DNA from: Cladorhizidae sp. MBARI D1340-BT2
Lineage: Eukaryota; Porifera; Demospongiae; Poecilosclerida; Cladorhizidae
Assembly: GCA_028752905.1 (NCBI GenBank)
Contig: JAQNBH010000014.1
Coordinates: 33,260,640-33,324,639, forward strand
Reading direction: 5' to 3'
DNA: 64,000 bases
Shown: positions 23,865-35,800 of the stretch, one piece after another
Layout: the number at the start of each line of letters is the position of its first letter
How positions within the stretch are numbered: the first letter of the stretch is position 1
Translations under genes and position numbers: made by a program
Notes under the pieces: model-generated
Databases searched by the model: none
Told to the model about the DNA's origin: nothing
The model's input: the letters and a program-made list of their open reading frames with translations, nothing else

Positions 23865-26800
23865 ATGGAGAGCGGAGTAGACGGAAATAGCGTGACGGTA
23901 TCCGAGGAGGATGCTAAGCGAGCTGAGGACTTTAAAAACAAGGCCAATGAATATTTCAAAGGTGCAGTTTTAATGTGTGACCTAAGAAACAAAGTGAAGT
24001 CTAGACAAATGTTAATAAGTGTTCAACCAAGTCAAAGATGTGTTAACAGAACTAGCATTCCAGCGTTGCTGCATTATACTTAAAGTTTAGCCTGCAGACA
24101 CAAGTATTTATCTTGTGTGAGACCCTGCCTAAACTGCCTTGTCTTGTTCAAACACTTGTACACTACACATGTGTGCACATGGAACCAGATAGTCTGGTCA
24201 AACTTGTATCGTGGGGTTCTGTTTCACACCCATGAAAGTCATGGCATGTAAAATTCCTAGAATGGGGTAAGACTATTTCTGTAATAAATTCTGGATGATG
24301 GACACGATTGTAACATTACTGACTGCAACACAAGTGACCTGAGCGAGTTTGACCAGAATCTCCATGTGTACATGCATGTGCATAGGTGGGTGCAGCTATG
24401 AGACTATAAACTGTTAAGATAATCTTGGTTCTATCTCCAGCGTGAGCAGTGTGTCCACAGCTACTTAAACCGAATGGTTCATTTGTCCTAAACTTGAACG
24501 AGTCATTTGTCCTAAACAGGAACGAGTCATTTGTCCTAAACATGAACGGGTCACCAGCCTTAAATACAAGAAGGAAATGGTTGTCACATTCATTTCCCAT
24601 CATCAGCGTCTCTCCCCTTTAGCAGCTCCACTTTTGCTGCAGACCTCATCACATGCAGTCTGCAGTTATCTGTACATACATGTGCCAAATGAATGTGACA
24701 ACCATTTCCTTCTTGTATTTAAGGCTGGTGACCCGTTCATGTTTAGGACAAATGACTCGTTCCTGTTTAGGACAAATGACTCGTTCAGGTTTAGGACAAA
24801 TGAACCATTCATGTTTAGGACAAATGACTCATTCAAGTTTAGGACAAATGACTCGTTCAAGTTTGGGACAAATGAACCATTCATGTTTAGGACAAATGAC
24901 TTATATACATGGTTACCAAACTTCCTGTCTATTGACCACAGTATGGATAAAGTGGATAAGTGAGGTTAATTAATAAGCTAGGCCATGAACTACACCAATA
25001 CACTATCATTATGGTGTATGTGTCATGTGCCAAGAACCTACTGCATGCACATGTACAGTGAGAACCTACTGCATGCACATGTACAGTAAGAACCTACTGC
25101 ATGCACATGTACAGCGAGAACCTACTGCATGCACATGTACAGTGAGAACCTACTGCATGCACATGTACAGTGAGAACCTACTGCATGCACATGTACAGTG
25201 AGAACCTACTGCATGCACATGTACAGTGAGAACCTACTGCATGCACATGTACATGAGAACCTACTGCATGCACATGTACATGAGAACCTACTGCATGCAC
25301 ATGTACAGTGAGAACTTACTGCATGCACATGTACAGTAAGAACCTACTGCATGCACATGTACAGTGAGAACCTACTGCATGCACATGTACAGTGAGAACC
25401 TACTGCATGCACATGTACAGTGAGAACCTACTGCATGCACATGTACATGAGAACCTACTGCATGCACATGTACAGTGAGAACCTACTGCATGCACATGTA
25501 CAGTGAGAACCTACTGCATGCACATGTACATGAGAACCTACTGCCTGCACATGTACAGTGAGAACCTACTGCATGCACATGTACAGTGAGAACCTACTGC
25601 ATGCACATGTACAGTAAGAACCTACTGCATGCACATGTACAGTGAGAACCTACTGCATGCACATGTACAGTAAGAACCTACTGCATGCACATGTACATGA
25701 GAACCTACTGCATGCACATGTACAGTGAGAACTTACTGCATGCACATGTACAGTGAGAACCTACTGCATGCACATGTACAGTGAGAACCTACTGCATGCA
25801 CATGTACAGTGAGAACCTACTGCATGCACATGTACAGTGAGAACCTACTGCATGCACATGTACATGAGAACCTACTGCATGCACATGTACAGTGAGAACC
25901 TACTGCATGCACATGTACAGTGAGAACCTACTGCATGCACATGTACAGTAAGAACCTACTGCATGCACATGTACAGTTAGAACCTACTGCATGCACATGT
26001 ACAGTGAGAACCTACTGCATGCACATGTACAGTGAGAACCTACTGCATGCACATGTACATGAGAACCTACTGCATGCACATGTACAGTGAGAACCTACTG
26101 CATGCACATGTACAGTAAGAACCTACTGCATGCACATGTACAGTAAGAACCTACTGCATGCACATGTACAGTGAGAACCTACTGCATGCACATGTACAGT
26201 GAGAACCTACTGCATGCACATGTACAGTAAGAACCTACTGCATGCACATGTACAGTAAGAACCTACTGCATGCACATGTACAGTGAGAACCTACTGCATG
26301 CACATGTACAGCGAGAACCTACTGCATGCACATGTACAGTGAGAACCTACTGCATGCACATGTACAGTGAGAACCTACTGCATGCACATGTACAGTAAGA
26401 ACCTACTGCATGCACATGTACAGTGAGAACCTACTGCATGCACATGTACAGTAAGAACCTACTGCATGCACATGTACAGTGAGAACCTACTGCATGCACA
26501 TGTACAGTAAGAACCTACTGCATGCACATGTACAGTAAGAACCTACTGCATGCACATGTACAGTGAGAACCTACTGCATGCACATGTACAGTGAGAACCT
26601 ACTGCATGCACATGTACAGTGACTGGGAATACAGTTTGTTGTTTATATGAGGGAAAGGGATAGGGAAGGAAGGAAGATAAGGTTCTTGTAATGTAATTAT
26701 AATGGCCTTTGTTGACACACTTTGTACATGCCAAGTCCCCCCCTTTTTTTAATGGGGAAGTGAGGTTGCTTGAGGCATCTGTCTGGTGCTAGTGCCATCT

Positions 26801-29800
26801 CAGAACCTTCTCCAGCATTTCCTCTGCTTCTGTATTGGTAGGGTTGGTGATGAGAAGGCGAGTGATGTTCATCATCTCTCTCAGGTAACACTAGCTCTGT
26901 GTATCTCACATGAAGTATCCATGGTAACACTAGCTCTGTGTATCTCACCTGAAGTATCCATGGTAACACTAGCTCTGTGTATCTCACATGAAGTATCCAT
27001 GGTAACACTAGCTCTGTGTATCTCACCTGAAGTATCCATGGTAACACTAGCTCTGCGTATCTCACCTGAAGTATCCATGGTAACACTAGCTCTGCGTATC
27101 TCACCTGAAGTATCCATGGTAACACTAGCTCTGTGTATCTCACATGAAGTATCCATGATAACACTAGCTCTGCATATCTCACCTGAAGTATCCATGGTAA
27201 CACTAGCTCTGCGTATCTCACCTGAAGTATCCATGGTAACACTAGCTCTGTGTATCTCACCTGAAGTATCCAATGTAACACTAGCTCTGCGTATCTCACC
27301 TGAAGTATCCATGGTAACACTAGCTCTGTGTATCTCACATGAAGTATCCATGGTAACACTAGCTCTGTATATCTCACCTGAAGTATCCATGGTAACACTA
27401 GCTCTGTGTATCTCACATGAAGTATCCATGGTAACACTAGTTCGGTGTATCTCACCTGAAGTATCCATGGTAACACTAGCTCTACTTATCTCACCTGAAG
27501 TATCCATGGTAACACTAGCTCTGCGTATCTCACCTGAAGTATCCATGGTAACACTAGCTCTGTGTATCTCACCTGAAGTATCCATGGTAACACTAGCTCT
27601 GTGTATCTCACCTGAAGTATCCATGGTAACACTAGCTCTGTGTATCTCACCTGAAGTATCCATGGTAACACTAGCTCTGTGTATCTCACATGAAGTATCC
27701 ATGGTAACACTAGCTCTGTGTATCTCACCTGAAGTATCCATGGTAACACTAGCTCTGTGTATCTCACATGAAGTATTCATGGTAACACTAGCTCTGTGTA
27801 TCTCACCTGAAGTATCCATGGTAACACTAGCTCTGTGTATCTCACATGAAGTATCCATGGTAACACTAGCTCTGTGTATCTCACCTGAAGTATCCATGGT
27901 AACACTAGCTCTGTGTATCTCACATGAAGTATTCATGGTAACACTAGCTCTGTGTATCTCACATGAAGTATTCAGAGCTTCTTCCTTACTTTACATTTCC
28001 ATGGAAGTACCTCTGCCATCATTGAAGCCAAAAAAAAATGGATCTTGTCTTCACTCTTCTTAAGGTCACAGACAGTATCTAGACATTCCAACCTACTCCC
28101 TAGCCAGCTGCCAAGTGCTCTGACTGCTCAGCTCATGCAGTATATTTTTCTCTGCAGTTCTCTTGGCCCCATCTATAGCCATACTCAATTCTGTAGATCT
28201 CCTTTCCGCTCTCTTCCCGCTCGATAACGAATGATCTGGAACAGAAGCACTCCAAAACAGTGAGAGCACTCCCCCTTCATGTACGCATGCGCGTACAGTT
28301 AGCCAGACACACGCCATTCATGTGCGCATACAGTAGCCTTGCAGATAATTAGAGTTTCTGGATAACTGGGGTCTGGATAATAGTTCTACTATAGTTAACC
28401 TTTATAGTTAACCTTAGTCTGCCAAACTGTTATCTGCATGTTCTTAGGAAAGAATGTAATTTGGAGTGGGCATGGCGCTCGGTGACGAAATCCCAAGCAT
28501 TGCTGGTGTGTCCTTCTAGGCCATGGTCAGCTCTTACTAAGATAAGTGGTGGCATGCTAGCAACTGTGCTGCAGCATGAGCGACCACAGCTGGACCTCTA
28601 GCTGTTGCCATTGCCGATAGCCGTAGAAACAAGGGCTTGTAATATTGACTCTAGCTACAGAGGGAGCATCTCCTCTGCTTCTATAGTAGAAGGATATTCA
28701 GAGCTGACATGACCTTGGCTAGGGCATCGTGACACTTTCAGGATCTCTCCATATCTCTCTAGCCCTAAGCTTAGGAATCCCTAGCCCTGGTCCTAGAATA
28801 GCCCTAGCCTTTGTCCTAGTTCTAATAGCCCTAGCCTTTGTCCTAGAATAGCGTGTCCTAGATAGTCCTAGCCTTTGTCCTAGATGGTCCTAGCCTTTGT
28901 CCTAGAATAGCCCTAGCCTTTGTCCTAGAATAGCCCTAGCCTTTGTCCTAGAATAGCCCTAGCCTTTGTCTTAGAATAGCGTGTCCTAGATAGTCCTAGC
29001 CTTTGTCCTAGATAGTCCTAGCCTTTGTCCTAGAATAGCCCTAGCCTTTGTCCTAGAATAGCCCTAGCCTTTGTCCTAGAATAGCCCTAGCCTTTGTCCT
29101 AGAATAGCGTGTCCTAGATAGTCCTAGCCTTTGTCCTAGATAGTCCTAGCCTTTGTCCTAGAATAGCCCTAGCCTTTGTCCTAGAATAGCCCTAGCCTTT
29201 GTCCTAGAATAACCCTAGCCTTGTCCTAGATAGTCCTAGCCTTTGTCCTAGAATAGCCCTAGCCTTTGTCCTAGAATAGCCCTAGCCTTTGTCCTAGAAT
29301 AGCCCTAGCCTTTGTCCTAGATAGTCCTAGCCTTTGTCCTTGGCCTAGGGCTGGGGCTGTATGACTAGGGCTGGGGCCACATGACTAGGGCTGTGGTCAC
29401 ATGACTAGGGCAGGTAGCTAGGAATGTTACATGACTAGGGCTGTGGTCACATGACTAGGGCAGGTAGCTAGGAATGTTACACGACTAGGGCTGTGGTCAC
29501 ATGACTAGGGCAGGTAGCTAGGAATGTTACATGACTAAGACTACCTAGCATTAGGTTGTTAGCAGTTTTGAATTAGGGACAAGTCCACCCACACCACCAT
29601 GCAGTGTGATATTTGTTGAATGACTGTGTTTGTGCTTGCAGAACACAACTTCAACGAGGCTATCAAGTGCTACACCAGTGCTATCGAGGCTAACCCAGGA
29701 GTGGCTGTGTACTACGGCAACAGGAGCTTCGCCTACCTCAAAACTGAGTGCTACGGCTACGCACTTACCGATGCCACCAAAGCACTGGAGCTGGATAACA

Positions 29801-32800
29801 TGTACATTAAGGTCAGTTGCCATGGGCAACATATACGTCCGTACATTGAGGTCAGTTGCCGTGGACAACACGTAATAATGGCCAGTTGCCTTGGGCAACA
29901 TACATGTAATTAAGGTCAGTCCCATGGACAGCATGCACTTAGGCCAGATGCCATGGGACAACATGTAATTAAGGCCAGTATGTACGGTCAGTTGCCATGG
30001 GAAGCATGTGAATTAAGGTCAGCATGTACTTAAAGGCAGTTGTCATGGGAAACGTGCACATTATTAACCCTTCCACTGGCAGATTTACGATGTTAAAATG
30101 TATTTTTTCACTTGTTATTGCAAGAAGGGTACCTAGCAACCATATATCAGGTGATGCTAATGAGGTGATAAATAAACCTTTGTTTCTTAGCAACAAAAAA
30201 ACACATTTCCATTTAATCTCGTTATAAGTCGTGTTATAAGAAACAGGAATCAATTTAAAAAAATATCTTCTCTCGGCTTGTTCTTCAACAGGTGACCATT
30301 TCCCACTAGATGTCATGCCACACGTACACTGTAGCTGATGAGTCCACAAACAACTGGTTGCTTGTGAATATGAATTTCATGATCTGCCCGGTTATGAAAC
30401 TACTTATTGAAATCTAACCATGTTGGCCATTGGAGTGCTGATGAACAGCAGTTGACCATGTCCCATGTTGGAACTTGACAAGTTGAAGATAAATGTTGGT
30501 TGCTTAGCAACAACAAACCACATAAATGTGAATGATATCTTTACTACAACCATTTTTAACAAAATCTCAAGGTTATGATGTTGAAGCTCCATAGGTTCTG
30601 CACACTTCACTGCATGGGCTAGAGCTCAAAAGATAGGTCTCTCTGTGTGCTCTCTTTTCATACAAAAAAAATGCTGCATAGGTTTGACTATGTCAAAGTT
30701 ATCTGCAGCTCAAGGGGGTGCCTCAAAATCTTGAACGCCTTAGTGTGGCTGCTGACAGGAAAGTGCTGAAATTGGTATCTGTTGCTTGAGGAAGCTCTGC
30801 ACTAGAGAAATGTGAGTAGGTGGGCAAGCACACACCATTGAAAATTCAATTTTCTTCCAGCCTAGAAAAATTATTTTCAGTGCCTACACTTGACCACCTA
30901 CTCGCGTTCTAGTGCCTAATGAAACCACTCGTCCCTAGAGCAGCTTCCTCTAGCCACAGACACTAATGACCCCACCTAGAGCAGAGCTTGCTCTAGCCAC
31001 AGACACTAAATGACCCCACCTAGAGCAGAGCTTGCTCTAGCCACAGACACTAATGACCCCACCTAGAGAAGAGCTTGCTCTAGCCACATACACTAATGAC
31101 CCCACCTAGAGCAGAGCTTCCTCTAGCCACAGATACTAATGACCCCACCTAGAGAAGAGCTTCCTCTAGCCACAGATACCAATGACCCCACCTAGAGCAG
31201 AGCTTCCTCTAGCCACAGATACTAATGACCCCACCTAGAGCAGATCTTCCTCTAGCCACAGATACTAATGACCCCACCTAGAGCAGAGCTTCCTCTAGCC
31301 ACAGATACTAATGACCCCACCTAGTGCAGAGCTTCCTCTAGCCACAGACACTAATGACCCCACCTAGAGCAGAGCTTCCTCTAGCCACAGACACTAATGA
31401 CCCCACCTAGAGCAGAGCTTGCTCTAGCCACAGACACTAATGACCCCACCTAGAGCAGAGCTTGCTCTAGCCACATACACTAATGACCCCACCTAGAGCA
31501 GAGCTTCCTCTAGCCACAGACACTAATGACCCCACCTAGAGCAGAGCTTGCTCTAGCCACAGGCACTAATGACCCCACCTAGAGCAGCTTCCTCTAGCCA
31601 CAGATACTAATGACCCCACCTAGAGCAGAGCTTCCTCTAGCCACAGATACCAATGACCCCACCTAGAGCAGAGCTTCCTCTAGCCACAGATACTAATGAC
31701 CCCACCTAGAGTAGAGCTTCCTCTAGCCACAGATACTAATGACCCCACCTAGAGTAGAGCTTCCTCTAGCCACAGATACCAATTACCCCACCTAGAGCAG
31801 AGCTTCCTCTAGCCACAGATACTAATGACCCCACCTAGAGCAGCTTCCTCTAGCTAATGATCCCACCTAGAGCAAAGCTTCCTCTAGCCACAGATACCAA
31901 TGACCCCACCTAGAGCAGAGCTTCCTCTAGCCACAGATACTAATGACCCCACCTAGAGTAGAGCTTCCTCTAGCCACAGATACCAATGGCCCCACCTAGA
32001 GCAGAGCTTCCTCTAGCCACAGACACTAATGACCCCACCTAGAGCAGAGCTTCCTCTAGCCACAGACACTAATGACCCCACCTAGAGCAGAGCTTCCTCT
32101 AGCCACAGATACTAATGACCCCACCTAGAGCAGAGCTTCCTCTAGCCACAGATACTAATGACCCCACCTAGAGCAGCTTCCTCTAGCCACAGATACTAAT
32201 GACCCCACCTAGAGCAGAGCTTCCTCTAGCCACAGATACCAATGACCCCACCTAGAGCAGAGCTTCCTCTAGCCACAGATACTAATGACCCCACCTAGAG
32301 CAGAGCTTCCTCTAGCCACAGATACAACTTCTAACTGTCCAGCACTTTCCTGTCAGCAGCCCACACTAGCAGCACACTCACGCCTTCAAGATTTTGAGGT
32401 ACCCCCTTTAGCTGCAATAACTTTGACATAGTTAAACCTATGCAGATTTTTTTAGTGTGAAAAGAGAGCACACAGCGAGATCTATCATGTGAGCTATATA
32501 CATCTAGTGCATACAGTGAAGTGTGCAGAATCTATGCAGCTCCGAAGTCATAACCCAAGGTTTTGTTAGCATTTCAAAAAAAACGTAGCATAATACTTTA
32601 ACCCTTTTATTTCAGGGTTATTACAGAAGAGCTAGTGCCAATATGGCTGTTGGCAAGTTCAAGCAAGCCCTGAAGGACTTTGAAGCGGTGAAGACTGCTC
32701 GACCCAGGGACAAGGACGCTGTCACTCGCTTCACAGAGTGTAGCAAGGTGGTGCGGCAGATGGCCTTCGAGAGGGCCATTGCTGTGGAGAGCTCCAAGAA

Positions 32801-35800
32801 GAAGACGTCTGACACAATTGAAGTAGAGAACATCGGTAAGCTGAGGTGGGTGAGCTGAGTTTGTGGGATGAGGTTGTAAGTTAATGAGAGGTCCTCCACT
32901 GAGGTGAGGACCATGGGTGAGGAGTTGTAGGTGTGAGGTAGGTGCTCCAGGTCAGCTGAGGTCAAGCTACCTTGCATCAGGTGAGCTCTGATGTGCAGTG
33001 AGCAGGACTGTTGGTGGGTGATTATCACTACTAGAGTGTGTGTAGCTCTGGTGTGCACTGAGCAGGACTGTTGGTGGATGATTATCACTACTGGAGTGTG
33101 TGTAGCTCTGGTGTGCACTGAGCAGGACTGTTGGTGGATGATTATCACTACTTGAGTGTGTGTAGCTCTGGTGTGCACTGAGCAGGACTGTTGGTGGATG
33201 ATTATCACTACTGGAGTGTGTGTAGCTCTGGTGTGCAGTGAGCAGGACTGTTGGTGGATGATTATCACTACTAGAGTGTGTGTAGCTCTGGTGTGCAGTG
33301 AGCAGGACTGTTGGTGGATGATTATCACTACTAGAGTGTGTGTAGCTCTGGTGTGCAGTGAGCAGGACTGTTGGTGGATGATGATCACTACTAGAGTGTG
33401 TGTAGCTCTGGTGTGCAGTGAGCAGGACTGTTGGTGGATGATTATCACTACTAGAGTGTGTGTAGCTCTGGTGTGCAGTGAGCAGGACTGTTGGTGGGTG
33501 ATTATCACTACTAGAGTGTGTGTAGCTCTGGTGTGCACTGAGCAGGACTGTTGGTGGATGATTATCACTACTGGAGTGTGTGTAGCTCTGGTGTGCACTG
33601 AGCAGGACTGTTGGTGGATGATTATCACTACTGGAGTGTGTGTAGCTCTGGTGTGCAGTGAGCAGGACTGTTGGTGGGTGATTATCACTACTAGAGTGTG
33701 TGTAGCTCTGGTGTGCAGTGAGCAGGACTGTTGGTGGATGATTATCACTACTAGAGTGTGTGTAGTTCTGGTGTGCAGTGAGCAGGACTGTTGGTGGGTG
33801 ATTATCACTACTAGAGTGTGTGTAGCTCTGGTGTGCAGTGAACAGGACTGTTGGTGGGTGATTATCACTATAGAGTGTGTGTAGCTCTGGTGTGCAGTGA
33901 GCAGGACTGTTGGTGGGTGCATGCCGGACTTCTACCAATTATGATATTATTTCTGCAACTCTGACCTTGAAAGACTCGTGTGTTGAATTCATTACACTGA
34001 AACAGATCCCATTGTGATTTCAAAATTCTTTGGGGGGAAGACCTGGACTTGGGGGGTTAACTTTGGGGCAATGTGTATATCTGACAGCCTCGCATCTCAA
34101 CATGGTGGGATCCTCTCTCCCCCCTCCCCTCTCTCTCCCTCCCCTCTCTCTCCCCTCCCCTCTCTCTCCCCTCCCCTCTCTCTCCCCTCCCCTCTCTCTC
34201 CCCTCCCCTCTCTCTCCCTCCCCTCTCTCTCCCCTCCCCTCATTCTCCCCTCCCCTCTCTCTCCCTCCCCTCTCTCTTCCTTTCTCTCCCTCTGGAAGGT
34301 AGTTGCCCCCCCCCCCCCCCCACACACACACATAATATAACCCTGCACAGTCCTATCCCCCCACATGTGGAGCTCGGGTTGTGTGTTATGCTGATGCTGG
34401 TGTGTTGTAATGTTCGCTCCCACGCCCCTCATATGAGTACAGAGGTGGACGATAAGTACGAGGGCCCCAGGCTAGAAGATGACATCACTGCTGAGTTCAT
34501 GGTGGAGCTGATACAGTGGCTGAAGGCCAGGAAGAAGCTCCACAAGAAATATTCATTCAAGGTAGGTAAGGTGTAGTCAGTGTTGCTCCTTGTTATTCCT
34601 CCCTCTCCCTTGCTCAAGCCTTCATGGCCACCCTATGAGCAGCACCTCTTTACTCAAGCCTTCATGGCCACCCTATGAGCAGCACCTCTTTGCTCAAGCC
34701 TTCATGGCCACCCTATGAGTAGCACCTCTTTGCTCAAGCCTTCATGGCCACCCTATGAGCAGTGCCTCTTTACTCAAGCCTTCATGGCCACCCTATGAGC
34801 AGCACCTCTTTGCTCAAGCCTTCATGGCCACCCTATGAGTAGCACCTCTTTGCTCAAGCCTTCATGGCCAACCTATGAGCAGTGCCTCTTTGCTCAAGCC
34901 TTCATGGCCACCCTATGAGCAGCACCTCTTTGCTCAAGCCTTCATGGCCACCCTATGAGCAGTGCCTCTTTGCTCAAGCCTTCATGGCCACCCTAGGAGC
35001 AGCACCTCTTTGCTCAAGCCTTCATGGCCACCCTATGAGCAGCACCTCTTTGCTCAAGCCTTCATGGCCACCCTACAAGCAGCACCTCTTTGCTCAAGCT
35101 TTGCTTCATGGCCACCCTATGAGCAGCCTCTCCAGATTTACAGCAGCAGATGCTATGATTGTTACCTTACCTGTTTTTGTTGCTAAGCGATTTGTTCCTT
35201 TTTCCGTCAGCTTAGAAGGTTTTTTGGCAGATGTTTTGGGGCATGCTTGGCCCTCTTCAGGAAATGGAGAAGATGGAGTAAGGAGCTTGGATGAACCAAC
35301 AGTGCGGCCAATCAAAATCTGTTTGGACAACTTGTCCGACAATCTTGTTCTGCCATTGTCAGACGTTGACCTGTCACCAGTTGACTTGCATCTTCAAGGC
35401 ACAGGTTGAGTGAGTCATCCTCTATCCAGTTATCAGTGCAGACATCATAGAATTCTATTATGAGCAAGGCAAGGCACAGATTGAGTGAGTCATCCTCTAT
35501 CCAGTCATCAGTGCAGACATCATAGAACTCTATTATGAGCAAGGCAAGGCACAGATTGAGTGAGTCATCCTCTATCCAGTCATCAGTGCAGACATCATAG
35601 AACTCTATTATGAGCAAGGCAAGGCACAGATTGAGTGAGTCATCCTCTATCCAGTCATCAGTGCAGACATCATAGAACTCTATTATGAGCAAGGCAAGGC
35701 ACAGATTGAGTGAGTCATCCTCTATCCAGTCATCAGTGCAGACATCATAGAACTCTATTATGAGCAAGGCAAGGCACAGATTGAGTGAGTCATCCTCTAT

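Noticed and set aside
26786..28063. 425-codon plus and 351-codon minus open frames
   Set aside because: Both are translations of the 39-bp array within PPP5C intron 1. Open frames on both strands argue for periodicity, not coding.
32621..33922. 433-codon minus open frame overlapping PPP5C exon 3
   Set aside because: Mostly the 60-bp array; its end is the antisense shadow of PPP5C exon 3.
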